Of a stretch of DNA of 64,000 nt, positions 8,079 to 16,707 are shown piece by piece. Made by a program: the position numbers and the translations under genes. Within the stretch, counting starts at the first letter, position 1. Each line of letters starts with the position of its first letter. The DNA lies in the NCBI GenBank assembly GCA_910586255.1, contig CAJUHR010000009.1, forward strand, positions 1-64,000, read 5' to 3'. The stretch is from an uncultured Lachnospiraceae bacterium (GTDB lineage Bacteria > Bacillota > Clostridia > Lachnospirales > Lachnospiraceae). Below the pieces are notes generated by a model. The model had not been told where the DNA came from, did not search any database, and worked only from the letters and a program-made list of their open reading frames with translations.

Positions 8079-8936
8079 ATGGTTATACAGAATAACATAG
8101 CAGGTTTTAATGCTTCCAGGAATAAGGGAATTACAGAAGGAAAGATGAGAAAATCTTTGGAAAAGCTGTCCTCCGGCTACCGGATCAACCGGGCAGGTGA
8201 CGATGCTGCGGGGCTGGCTATTTCCGAGTGGATGAGGAATCAGATCACTGCCTTGGATCAGGCCATGCGGAATGTCAATGACGGTATCAGCATGACATCT
8301 ACCGGGGACGGGGCTCTGATGGAAGTACATTCCATGCTGGAGAGAATGAAGACCCTGGCAATTCAGTCAGCCAATGGCACCTATACAACTCTGGCCCGGG
8401 AGAATCTGGATGCAGAGCGTCTGCAGCTTATGGAAGAGATTGACCGGATCGGAGAGATGTCGGATTTTGACGAGATCCCGCTGTTTGATGCCTCTAAGGA
8501 GAAGCCGGACGGAAGCACATTATTTACTCCACCGGAGTTAAGAGATGAGATTACTCTTCAGATCGGCGCGTCTGTTAAGGAGACACTGGATGTACCCCGT
8601 TACTATATGAGCAGTAATGCATTGAAGCTGGACGAGACGGATTTTACCAGCCTGGATGCAGCAAATAATTCTGTAGATATTATTGAGAATGCTATCGAGG
8701 CGGTGTCTGATATTCGGGCTGATTTTGGCGCGGCCCAGAACCATTTGGAGCACACTCACAACAACTTAAGTGTCACGTCCGAGAATATGACCGCAGCCGA
8801 GAGCCAGATTCGTGATACCAATGTGGCGGAGGAGTTTACTCTTTACACCAAGGACAACATTGTGTATCAGGCGTCCAATTCCATGGTGGCACAAGCCAAC
8901 TCGATTCCGGGGATGATTCTGCAGCTGCTTCAGTAA
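8079..8936 (+). CDS. Flagellin-family protein, divergent short form
   Basis: 285 aa. The conserved N-terminal D0/D1 (LEKLSSGYRINRAGDDAAGLAISE) and the C-terminal D1/D0 (AESQIRDTNVAEEFTLYTKDNIVYQASNSMVAQANSIP) are present, with almost no central variable domain. It departs from consensus at places flagellins rarely change: SEWMRNQ for SESMRSQ, and SDFDEIPLFDAS where flagellin 2 has TDFNGIKPL. Flagellins are exported by the flagellar type III apparatus and polymerise into the filament. This copy could be a minor filament protein or a junction-related variant. GGAAGGTGG lies upstream of the ATG, behind the sigma-28-type promoter. Confidence 0.88.
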   Translation: MVIQNNIAGFNASRNKGITEGKMRKSLEKLSSGYRINRAGDDAAGLAISEWMRNQITALDQAMRNVNDGISMTSTGDGALMEVHSMLERMKTLAIQSANGTYTTLARENLDAERLQLMEEIDRIGEMSDFDEIPLFDASKEKPDGSTLFTPPELRDEITLQIGASVKETLDVPRYYMSSNALKLDETDFTSLDAANNSVDIIENAIEAVSDIRADFGAAQNHLEHTHNNLSVTSENMTAAESQIRDTNVAEEFTLYTKDNIVYQASNSMVAQANSIPGMILQLLQ

Positions 8937-9031
8937 CAGGATTGGAGTTTTTGAGAAAAGAGGAGAGAGCTGTTGTATGGATAACGTATAGCAGCTCTTG
9001 TGGTATACGAGATACCATTGCTAAAAATCTA

Positions 9032-9060
9032 TTGCCTATTTTGTAATTCAATGATATACT
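9032..9060 (+). promoter_or_regulatory. Housekeeping-type promoter upstream of the Rpn gene
   Basis: TTGCCT (9032-9037), 17 bp, TATACT (9055-9060). The Rpn gene therefore seems to be transcribed by the vegetative sigma factor and not with the flagellins. Confidence 0.55.
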
Positions 9061-9162
9061 AAATCTACTTCCAGGAAAATCTTTCCTGTATAGTTCAAAG
9101 TTCAGGCCGTATCGGCCCTTAGTCCCATCGTTAGATGAGAAAATACGAAACGGAGGAATTGC

Positions 9163-10197
9163 ATGGGGAAACAGAATCTGTTGGTCAATCGGATGTTGGA
9201 GCGAAAGGAGAATTTCGCAGATTTTATCAATGGTGTTATCTATGGAGGCAGACAGGTGCTGCGGGCAGATATGCTGGAGAGCCTGTCCTGCCACAGCGGA
9301 GTGATTTATGAGGAAAACGGTAAGAAGCGGGTTCTGGAGCGGGAAGCGGATATTCGCATGAAAGCGGATATGGGAACCTATTCCCTGGTTTTGACAAATG
9401 AGCTGCAGGACAAGGTTCATTATGCCATGCCGGTTCGTGTCATGCTTGAGGATGCATTGGAGTATGTAAAGCAGGTGCAGGATTTGGAGAAAAAGCATAA
9501 AGAAGCAGGAGAAAAGCTGACAGGGGATGCGTTTCTGTCAGGAATTATGAGGGAGGACCGCCTTACTCCTGTGATTACCACCGTCCTGTACTGTGGTCCG
9601 GGATGGGACGGATGCAAAAGTATTTATGAGATGCTGGACATCAATGAGGAGAAAATAGGAAACATAAGACCCGGAGAAAATCTGTGGGAATTTCTGCAAA
9701 ATTATCGGATAAATCTGGTGGATGTAAGAACAATGAAGGATATGCAGGTGTTTCAAGGTTGTTTACAGCATATCTTCAATATGGTAAAATATAACTCAGA
9801 TAAAAAGAAGTTTTACAAGTACATAAATGACCACCGCAAAGAAATACAGCAGATGGACCGAGTGGAGCAGATGGCGGCATTGGCACTGTTGGGGGAACAA
9901 AAAAGATTGATACAGGTAATGGACGGAGAGGAGAGTAAAAAGGAAGAGATGTGCAAAGCAATTGATGATTTGATTGAGGACGGATGGATGAGAGGGAAAG
10001 CAGAAGGAAAAATAGAAGGAAAAACAGAAGGAAAAACGGAAGCTGTGCTTTTGCTGCTGTCAGAGATAGGACATGTCTCGGAAAAATTGACGGAAAGAAT
10101 CCAAAAAGAAGACGATTCGGAAGTCTTAAGCAGATGGCTGATAATGGCTGCGAGAGCAAAAAGCCTTGAGCAGTTCAAGCTGGAAACGGAGAAATGA
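9163..10197 (+). CDS. Rpn-family recombination-promoting nuclease / putative transposase
   Basis: 344 aa, matching the PD-(D/E)XK family (PF12784) common in Bacillota. The nuclease core covers residues about 10-200. The active-site segment appears as NELQDKVHYAMPVRVMLEDAL, where E-x-Q replaces the usual E-x-K as in many relatives, followed by SGIMREDRLTPVITTVLYCGPGWDG. The C-terminus carries the typical KAEGKIEGKTEGKTE linker and a short helical tail. Related E. coli Rpn proteins raise RecA-independent recombination and cut DNA. GGAGG lies 7 nt before the ATG. It sits between two flagellin genes and is in the same orientation; the product is intact. Confidence 0.82.
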   Translation: MGKQNLLVNRMLERKENFADFINGVIYGGRQVLRADMLESLSCHSGVIYEENGKKRVLEREADIRMKADMGTYSLVLTNELQDKVHYAMPVRVMLEDALEYVKQVQDLEKKHKEAGEKLTGDAFLSGIMREDRLTPVITTVLYCGPGWDGCKSIYEMLDINEEKIGNIRPGENLWEFLQNYRINLVDVRTMKDMQVFQGCLQHIFNMVKYNSDKKKFYKYINDHRKEIQQMDRVEQMAALALLGEQKRLIQVMDGEESKKEEMCKAIDDLIEDGWMRGKAEGKIEGKTEGKTEAVLLLLSEIGHVSEKLTERIQKEDDSEVLSRWLIMAARAKSLEQFKLETEK

Positions 10198-10221
10198 GAA
10201 AATCGGAAAAAAATAAAAAAG

Positions 10222-10251
10222 CCCTTATCAATCAAGAAAAATTGACGATAT
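10222..10251 (+). promoter_or_regulatory. Flagellar sigma factor promoter for flagellin 2
   Basis: The -10 GACGATAT (10244-10251) matches GCCGATAT at 7 of 8 bases, and CCCTTATC starts 22 bp upstream. The transcript would have a leader of about 135 nt, rich in GGA motifs. Confidence 0.65.
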
Positions 10252-10345
10252 ACAAAAACAGTAAGGTAATTATATAAGTTCCATGGGAGTTATGAAACTT
10301 ACAGTTCTCTTTGGCGCAGGGCCCGCGCAGAGGAGAAGTCCGGGG

Positions 10346-10386
10346 ACAGGGAGGTTCTCGGGGCAGTGATCATGGAATAGGAGGAT
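10346..10386 (+). promoter_or_regulatory. Possible CsrA-binding leader of flagellin 2 mRNA
   Basis: ACAGGGAGGT (10346-10355) fits the core of the CsrA consensus (RUACARGGAUGU), and the Shine-Dalgarno AGGAGGAT (10379-10386) carries a second GGA. In Bacillus subtilis, CsrA represses flagellin translation through this two-site arrangement. csrA and fliW are not in the window, so this is inference. Confidence 0.35.
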
Positions 10387-10392
10387 ATTTTT

Positions 10393-11430
10393 ATGATTAT
10401 TCAACACAATATAGCTGCGATTAACTCTTACAGAAACTTAGGCATCAATCAGAGTGGATTGAACAAGAACTTAGAGAAGCTGTCATCCGGTTACAAGATC
10501 AACCGTGCCGGTGATGACGCAGCAGGTCTGGCTATTTCTGAGAGCATGAGATCCCAGATCAACGGCTTAAACCAGGCTGCAAAGAACGCCCAGGATGCTA
10601 TCGGACTTATCCAGACAGCAGAAGGTGCTCTGACCGAGGTTCACTCCATGTTGCAGCGTCTGACAACTCTGGCTTCCCAGTCTGCAAATGGTACCTACAA
10701 CACCGTTGCAAGAGGCAACCTGCAGAGTGAGGTTGACGAGCTGCTTAAAGAGATCGACCGTATCGCTAACAACACAGACTTTAACGGAATCAAGCCTTTG
10801 GCTGCCAGTAATGGTGCAGGAAAGATGACTTTCCAGATCGGTCCCAGCTCCGCTGAGACGATTACCGTAAACAGCCAGGCTATGACGGCTTCTGGTATCC
10901 AGGCTGCTATTTGGCAGGATAAGGTAGACAGAAACCAGAATACCTATAAAATTGGTAATACCACGGTGACGCTGACTGGCGGTGCAAATTCCTATATTAA
11001 GGCTTCGGGAGCTGTAGGATCTGCATATGCTACAGATTTGGCAAAAGCATCAACTACGAAGTTGCAGACTCCTGCTGGAGTTACAATGAGTAAGGCAACG
11101 GCAGCTTCCGCATTGCTGGCAACCATGGATATTTCCGGTACCAGCACCGTTGTTGCTAACGCCGCTATCGACACCATCAATGCTGCTATCAATGCTGTTT
11201 CCAGCTACCGCGCTAAACTCGGTGCTGCTCAGAACAGACTTGAGCATACTGTTAACAACTTGAAGGTTACTTCTGAGAACATCACCTCTGCTGAGAGCCG
11301 TATCCGTGATACTGATATGGCTGATGAGATTACGGCGTTCACGAAGAACAACATTCTTCTGCAGGCTTCCCAGTCCATGCTGGCACAGTCCAACTCCGTA
11401 CCTCAGAGCATCCTGAGCCTGTTGCAGTAA
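10393..11430 (+). CDS. fliC: Flagellin (major filament protein)
   Basis: 345 aa. The N-terminal D0/D1 (MIIQHNIAAINSYRNLG, LEKLSSGYKINRAGDDAAGLAISESMRSQI) and C-terminal D1/D0 (ESRIRDTDMADEITAFTKNNILLQASQSMLAQSNSVPQ) are textbook. The central domain (residues about 150-250) is short and rich in Ser, Thr and Ala, plausible sites for O-glycosylation. Codon use is biased towards preferred codons more than in flagellin 1, which fits high expression. AGGAGG lies 9 nt upstream of the ATG. Two glycosyltransferase genes follow downstream. Confidence 0.95.
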   Translation: MIIQHNIAAINSYRNLGINQSGLNKNLEKLSSGYKINRAGDDAAGLAISESMRSQINGLNQAAKNAQDAIGLIQTAEGALTEVHSMLQRLTTLASQSANGTYNTVARGNLQSEVDELLKEIDRIANNTDFNGIKPLAASNGAGKMTFQIGPSSAETITVNSQAMTASGIQAAIWQDKVDRNQNTYKIGNTTVTLTGGANSYIKASGAVGSAYATDLAKASTTKLQTPAGVTMSKATAASALLATMDISGTSTVVANAAIDTINAAINAVSSYRAKLGAAQNRLEHTVNNLKVTSENITSAESRIRDTDMADEITAFTKNNILLQASQSMLAQSNSVPQSILSLLQ

Positions 11431-11462
11431 TATCGTTAGCTAAGACAGGTTGTGATTGTATC

Positions 11463-11590
11463 CCGGCCTTGGCCGGAATAAAAAGTAACAAAGCAGAAGC
11501 TTTCGGCAGAATATGGAAAAGCTGTATTCTGCCGGAGTTGCGGAAAACGAAAAGCCATTTTCAGCGGAAAAGCCGGAAAATGGCTTTTTT
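11463..11590 (+). terminator. Series of hairpins ending in a terminator after flagellin 2
   Basis: CCGGCC/GGCCGG (11463-11476) is followed by CGGCAGAATA/TATTCTGCCG (11504-11534), then AAAGCCATTTTC paired with GAAAATGGCTTT and six T (11550-11590). The last is a clear Rho-independent terminator. The first two may stabilise the flagellin mRNA 3' end. Confidence 0.75.
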
Positions 11591-11665
11591 GCGTTATGGC
11601 AAAGAGACACGCTGATGGGTGAAAAAGTCCGAACATGAAGAATGTTCAGAGAGATGAAGGAAGTC

Positions 11666-11696
11666 GTAACAGTCCAAGGGGCATTTGAACGGTTAC
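11666..11696. repeat. Dispersed imperfect palindrome, copy C
   Basis: A 31-nt element beginning GTAACAGTCCAAGG and ending GAACGGTTAC, the partner of copy A at 4157-4187. It lies in the 456-bp gap between the flagellin terminator and the first glycosyltransferase. I see no other feature between 11697 and 11886. Confidence 0.55.
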
Positions 11697-11886
11697 AGAA
11701 GGCTTTGTATAAGCGGTATGCGGCCTGGATGAAAAGCAATGCCGGCAGGGAACACCGGATACCGGTTGTACAAGACCTTCTGCAAAAATAATGGGAAGGC
11801 AGAAGCCAGAAGATATAAATATAGGATATGAATATAAGATGGAACACAGCAGCTCAGATCACCAATTTCCATAGGGAGGAATCGGT

Positions 11887-13218
11887 TTGTCAGCAGAAAA
11901 GCATATACGCATATCTCAGTGTATGATCGTAAAAAACGAAGAAAAAAATATAGAGAGAGCTCTGTCCTGGGGGAGGGATATCATGTGGGAGCAGATTGTG
12001 GTGGATACGGGCTCCACGGACAGGACGGTGAAGCTGGCGGAGAAGATGGGAGCAAAAGTGTTTTACTTTCCCTGGCAGGATGATTTTGCCGCTGCCAAGA
12101 ATTTTGCCATAGAGAAAGCAAGAGGAGACTGGATTGCTTTTCTGGATGCGGACGAGTACATGGCCATGGATGATGCGAAAAAGCTTGGACAACTGTTGGA
12201 GGAGCTGGAACCCAAGGCCTATGACGGGATTTCCACAGGCTGGCAGCAGATCGATGGACAGGGGAAGATATTTGCCTCCGGCACTCAGATCCGCTTTTTC
12301 AGAAATCTGCCGGATATCCGATATCGCAGAAGGATTCATGAGCAGCTGGTTTCCACAACCGGCAGGGAGCTGAAGGTGGGGGATGTGGTTGCCTCCCTTT
12401 CTATCTTTCACACGGGATATCAGGGGGAGGTTTCTGTGGAAACGATGAGAAGCGACCGGAACCGGCGTTTGATATTAAAGGAGCTTTATGAAAACCCGGG
12501 CGACCATGAGATGATGGGGTATATGGGGGACGAGTGTTTCTGCAGTGGGGATCGAAGGGAAGCGGAGCAGTGGTACCGCCGGAGCGTGGAGGGCATGCCG
12601 CCACAGGTGGAAGAGAATGATCAGAGAAGTGCAGTTACCTATACCAGACTTTTGATAATTTTGACAGAAAAGGAAGGGGCTGACTGGCAGGAGACAGGGA
12701 AGATTTATGACAGGGCGGTGAGCCATTTGCCTCATGAGGCGGACTTTGACTATATTGCGGGCCGTTTTTTCGCCTCTGCAGGACAGGCAAAAAAGGCAGT
12801 ATTTCACCTGGAACAAGCCCTGGAGAAATTAAATACTTATGGATGCTCCAACCGGGCACTGATATTGGCGGGAAATCTTCTGGATGCCTACGAGCTGCTG
12901 GTTCGGTGCTGCTATGAGATGGGGGAGACACAGAAATGTATCAACTATGGGGCTGTATATCTGCAGTATGACAAATATTCCATGTCCGTTTTATCCCGTC
13001 TCCTGATGATTTTGGTGCCGGAAAAGAGGGAAGATCAGAACCGCACAAATCAGACAGTTCTGGAATTCCTATCCAGATATTATGACTTTTCGGATCTAAA
13101 AGACCGGCTGTTTCTCATGACCACGGCCCGGCGGGCAGGGAGCCACAGCTTTTCTGCCTATATATTAGACCATACTTTTACACCACAGGAGAGGTCGCAG
13201 CTGGGTTTATCCATATGA
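11887..13218 (+). CDS. GT2 glycosyltransferase with TPR-like C-terminus (probable flagellin glycosyltransferase)
   Basis: 443 aa. Residues about 8-240 form a GT-A domain: ISQCMIVKNEEKNIERAL, the VDTGSTDRTV nucleotide-binding loop and the metal-binding DXD as LDADEY. The C-terminal half contains helical repeats of TPR type. This is the SunS-like clostridial layout used for peptide and flagellin glycosylation. It starts at TTG 11887, with GGGAGG 8 nt upstream; a later ATG would cut into the first strand. It is paralogous to the next gene and directly downstream of flagellin, so flagellin O-glycosylation is the likely role (inference). Confidence 0.82.
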   Translation: MSAEKHIRISQCMIVKNEEKNIERALSWGRDIMWEQIVVDTGSTDRTVKLAEKMGAKVFYFPWQDDFAAAKNFAIEKARGDWIAFLDADEYMAMDDAKKLGQLLEELEPKAYDGISTGWQQIDGQGKIFASGTQIRFFRNLPDIRYRRRIHEQLVSTTGRELKVGDVVASLSIFHTGYQGEVSVETMRSDRNRRLILKELYENPGDHEMMGYMGDECFCSGDRREAEQWYRRSVEGMPPQVEENDQRSAVTYTRLLIILTEKEGADWQETGKIYDRAVSHLPHEADFDYIAGRFFASAGQAKKAVFHLEQALEKLNTYGCSNRALILAGNLLDAYELLVRCCYEMGETQKCINYGAVYLQYDKYSMSVLSRLLMILVPEKREDQNRTNQTVLEFLSRYYDFSDLKDRLFLMTTARRAGSHSFSAYILDHTFTPQERSQLGLSI

Positions 13219-13354
13219 TTGCAAAACATGTTCCGGAACAGGAAAGAGTATGAGAAAAACATTTTACTCATATGTATATGTACCCGATAAGGAGGGTGAT
13301 GCAGTATTCACAGAGTACCATATACTGTGAAACAACCGCAGAATGGAGGAAAAT

Positions 13355-14746
13355 ATGAAACGAAATCGCAGAAAAGCAAGGATTTCCCAATGCATGATTG
13401 TAAAAAATGAGGAGAAAAATATTGAGAGGGCTCTCTCCTGGGGGAAGGGGATCGTGTCGGAGCAGATTGTGGTGGACACCGGATCCACGGACCGGACAGT
13501 GGAGATCGCCGAGCGGATGGGCGCGAAGATCTACCATTTTGAGTGGATTGATGACTTTGCCGCTGCCAAGAATTTTGCCATTGACAAGGCAAAGTATGAG
13601 TGGATAGCCCTGTTGGATGCGGACGAATATTTTTCGGAGGAGGATGCCAGGAAGCTTCTCTACTATGTGGGGGAGCTGCAGGATAAGGCCTATGACGCTA
13701 TTCTGGCCTCCTGGGTCCATCTGGACAATGAGGGAAATGTCACAGCGGTGGGAACCCAGTCCCGGGTGTTTCGGAACGCCCCGGGCCTTCGGTATGTGGG
13801 CAGAATCCATGAGTTTATCACATCCATCGATGGAACCCGCTTTCATTTTGTGGACGCGGTCAACGAGCTTTCCATCTATCACACAGGCTACGGAAAGGCG
13901 GAGAGCACAGAAAAGATAAAAAGCGGCCGGAATCTGCGGATTATTGAGAAGGAGATTGCGGAGCATCCGGATGATTACCGGATGCTGGGGTATCTGGGAG
14001 ATGAGTATTTTTCGATGCATGATTTGGAAAAGGCCAAGGCCACATACCAAAGATCCGTGGATCTGATGCCCTTTACGGAGGATTTTATCGACCCAATAAG
14101 AACGGCCATGACCTTTGGAAAGTATCTGGATATTCTTTCGGTTGATGCGGATACAACAGATGAGGTTTTTTTCAAAATTTATGACAAGGCATTGATCCGC
14201 CTTCCAAAGGAAGGAGACTTTGATTACTTTGCAGGAAAGTATTTTTTGCGCCAGGTCAATTATCCCCAGGCCCAGAAGTATTTAAAACGGGCCCTGGATC
14301 AGCTGGAGAAGAACGGGTTGGCGTTTAAATCCATGTTTCTCTCCGGAAATATCAAACAGGTTTACGAGTGGCTGACTATCTGCTGCTTTAACAATGGGAA
14401 TCTGGCAGAGTGCATCAGCTATTCTACCATGGCGCTGAAAGCGGACCGATATCTTTTAAAACCGTTTTTCCTGATGCTGACTGCCTTCTGTGTGGATGAG
14501 GTCAGCGGCCGGGAGGGAGCAGCATCGGCGGAGGTAGTGGCAGCGTTTTTGGGGCAGAATCTCTACGATTTCAATACCATGAAGGATCGGCTCTTTGTGT
14601 TAAAGGCCGCCATGCAGGCCGGCTACAAGAATCTGGTTTCTGTGATGCGGGGAACCTTCAGTCCTCAGGAGCTGGCAGTGGTGGATCAGGCTCTGGCGGC
14701 AGAGAAAAGCTCTGTACAGGAGACGGAAGACAGTACCAGAGTATAA
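13355..14746 (+). CDS. GT2 glycosyltransferase with TPR-like C-terminus, second paralogue
   Basis: 463 aa, same domain order as its upstream neighbour and strongly similar over the first 70 residues (ISQCMIVKNEEKNIERALSW is identical). VDTGSTDRTVEIAERMGAK and LLDADEYF give the donor and metal sites; TPR-like helices follow from about residue 230. I chose the ATG at 13355 because GGAGG lies 5 nt upstream; the ATG at 13343 has no ribosome binding site. The pair may add successive sugars, or act on the two different flagellins (inference). Confidence 0.82.
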   Translation: MKRNRRKARISQCMIVKNEEKNIERALSWGKGIVSEQIVVDTGSTDRTVEIAERMGAKIYHFEWIDDFAAAKNFAIDKAKYEWIALLDADEYFSEEDARKLLYYVGELQDKAYDAILASWVHLDNEGNVTAVGTQSRVFRNAPGLRYVGRIHEFITSIDGTRFHFVDAVNELSIYHTGYGKAESTEKIKSGRNLRIIEKEIAEHPDDYRMLGYLGDEYFSMHDLEKAKATYQRSVDLMPFTEDFIDPIRTAMTFGKYLDILSVDADTTDEVFFKIYDKALIRLPKEGDFDYFAGKYFLRQVNYPQAQKYLKRALDQLEKNGLAFKSMFLSGNIKQVYEWLTICCFNNGNLAECISYSTMALKADRYLLKPFFLMLTAFCVDEVSGREGAASAEVVAAFLGQNLYDFNTMKDRLFVLKAAMQAGYKNLVSVMRGTFSPQELAVVDQALAAEKSSVQETEDSTRV

Positions 14747-14776
14747 AAATGGCAGCAGGGGGAGGCAGGTGTGTTT

Positions 14777-15612
14777 ATGGCAAGAAATGTTGGAATTGGT
14801 ATGATGGCTTCGTGTTTGGAAAATGTAAAGATATTTATAATCCCTGGTCTATTATTAATTTTCTGAAAACAAGGATTGATCAGTCGCTGATATTTGGTCA
14901 GCTGCCACACAATGATACTGCTATCTGGAGCCTGTTTTGGACAAGCGGATATTTGAAAGCAAAGCAATGGAAGCCGGACAATCAGGAAGAATGGGAAGGT
15001 GAAGAAGAAAAAGAATATGAACTTATATTGACAAACAGAGAAGTCTGTATGATGTTCAGAAGATTGATTGAGGGGTGGTTTTCACAAAAGGTTTCCACAG
15101 AGTATAATGGGTTCATCCGGGCATTGCTAAAGGATGATGTAAAGAGTATGAATAAATACATGAATAAGGTGTCCTCCGCTACATTCAGCTATTTCGATAC
15201 AGGTAAAAAGCCATCTGGGGAAATAGAACCGGAGCGCTTTCACGGTGTGGAAGCGCTCACTAAGCGTTTTGAAGAACAAAACGCAAGTGACTGCTTCTAT
15301 CACGGTTTTGTACTGGGATTGATGGTAGATCTGGCAAGACTCTATATGATCATTTCAAATCGGGAAAGCGGATATGGGAGATATGATGTGATGCTGGAAC
15401 CAAGAAATCCTAAAAGAGATGACGGAATAATTCTGGAATTTAAGGTTTACGATCCGGATGATGAAAAATCATTGGAGGACACGGTGAAGGCAGCTCTTGA
15501 TCAAATTGAGAAAAAGAGGTACAGTATAGTTTTGGAAGAAAAAGGAATTCCTCCGGAGAGGATAAGAAAATATGGATTTGCCTTTGAGGGCAAAAAAGTG
15601 CTCATTGGATAA
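14777..15612 (+). pseudogene. Decayed AAA-ATPase-like / PD-(D/E)XK (PDDEXK_9) gene
   Basis: The 5' end (GGGGGAGG, then ATG at 14777, MARNVGIG) is the usual start of this large family. After eight codons the sequence jumps to the middle of the family, WYDGFVFGKCKDIYNPWSIINFL, in another reading frame: the whole P-loop ATPase domain is missing. A second gap follows INFLK, where the text resumes at QSLIFGQLPHNDTAIWSL. The C-terminal nuclease domain is preserved (GYGRYDVMLEP, IILEFKV). An uninterrupted frame from ATG 14749 could make a 287-residue nuclease-only protein, but it has no good ribosome binding site. Family members are often found with toxin-antitoxin or mobile genes; their function is not settled. 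Confidence 0.78.
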
Positions 15613-15621
15613 AAACAAAGC

Positions 15622-15662
15622 AGGAGGAAATTTCTCACACAGAGAAATTTCCTCCTATTTTG
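15622..15662. terminator. Bidirectional terminator between convergent genes
   Basis: AGGAGGAAATTTCTC pairs perfectly with GAGAAATTTCCTCCT around 5 nt, followed by ATTTTG on the plus strand and A/T-rich sequence on the other. It overlaps the stop codon of the minus-strand C39 peptidase gene. Confidence 0.82.
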
Positions 15663-16698
15663 TCAATGCAGGCACAGACACCGCCCACAGGGGAGCGCCG
15701 CTGTCATCGGCATCCTTTAACTCATCCATCAACAGCTGCAGCTCCCATTCCTTTGTGCAGTTTTCGTAGTTGGCCGGGTCGGCAATGTACACATTCCCGT
15801 TGGCACAGAGCTGGGCAATGATGATGAAATGACCGTTCTGGGTCAGGCTTCCCCGGCCCATCAGGGCCACCAGAATGTGATTGGTGCGAAGAAGCTCGGA
15901 TACATGCTCCACGGACCGGTCCGTGACACTTTCCACCTGCAGGCCGAAAGCCGACAGGCTGTCCGGAATCAGGCGGTGGTAGGAGCCGCCGTGGCGGGCA
16001 TAACCGCCGTTGGCAGCGGACCAGTCAGCCATGCCGATGGGGTCGATACCGGTGGGAGAGAAGCTGTTGATGATCATGGCCACACAGACAGGGCCGCAAC
16101 CGTAGCTGCTGATGGGATCCTGGCCGCCATACAGATAATCCTTCCAGCGGATGTCTCCCTGGCTGTAGTAGAGCATAGGTCCCAGCGCCGTGTCCAGCAT
16201 GAAGGTGAAGATGGAATCCTCCTTGGCCCGATACACCGGCTCTGCGCTGAAATCAGAGGCCTGGCCTAAGTCTGTGGTGTGATCCAGGAAGGGGACAATA
16301 TTTCCCGTGTCCTGGTCCTTTTCTCCGCCGGGAGAGCGTGGGCTTCCCTCCGCCAAAGAGGCAGAGGACGGGGCATCTGTCCGGGAGAAAAGCCGCCCGA
16401 TTCCCTGCTCCCAGAGGATGTCAAGCCCCTCTGTGATATGGCCGGAAACCGAAGCAGCCAGATGCTTTCCTGCATTTACCACATCTTGTGGAGTAAAGGG
16501 ACGAAAATAGAAAAAAAGGCTGGCTGCAATGGCTGCGGCTGTGATGAGGATAGCCCCGGTCACAAGCAATTCTGCCAAACCTTTTTTTCGGTGTTTTCTG
16601 GAAGCTGCGGTTTTTGCAGCCTTTTTTTTGGATACATTTTTGTTTTCTCTCGCAGGCGGAAGGGGAATATCCCCTCCGCGGGTTTGATAAATTTGCAT
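15655..16698 (-). CDS. Membrane-anchored C39-family cysteine peptidase
   Basis: 347 aa. A basic N-terminus is followed by one transmembrane helix (residues about 41-65) and a Ser/Pro/Gly-rich spacer of about 100 residues, so the catalytic domain lies outside the cell. The C39_2-type domain covers about 175-345, with catalytic Cys201 in YGCGPVCVAMI, His290 in NGHFIII and Asp307 in ADPAN. No ABC transporter is attached, so it is not a bacteriocin exporter. AGAGGA lies 5 nt before the ATG, and the start is only 9 bp after the cheB stop, so it is the last gene of the chemotaxis operon. Its substrate is unknown; surface or flagellar protein processing is possible. Confidence 0.83.
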   Translation of the reverse strand: MQIYQTRGGDIPLPPARENKNVSKKKAAKTAASRKHRKKGLAELLVTGAILITAAAIAASLFFYFRPFTPQDVVNAGKHLAASVSGHITEGLDILWEQGIGRLFSRTDAPSSASLAEGSPRSPGGEKDQDTGNIVPFLDHTTDLGQASDFSAEPVYRAKEDSIFTFMLDTALGPMLYYSQGDIRWKDYLYGGQDPISSYGCGPVCVAMIINSFSPTGIDPIGMADWSAANGGYARHGGSYHRLIPDSLSAFGLQVESVTDRSVEHVSELLRTNHILVALMGRGSLTQNGHFIIIAQLCANGNVYIADPANYENCTKEWELQLLMDELKDADDSGAPLWAVSVPALTK

Positions 16699-16707
16699 GT
16701 TTATCCT

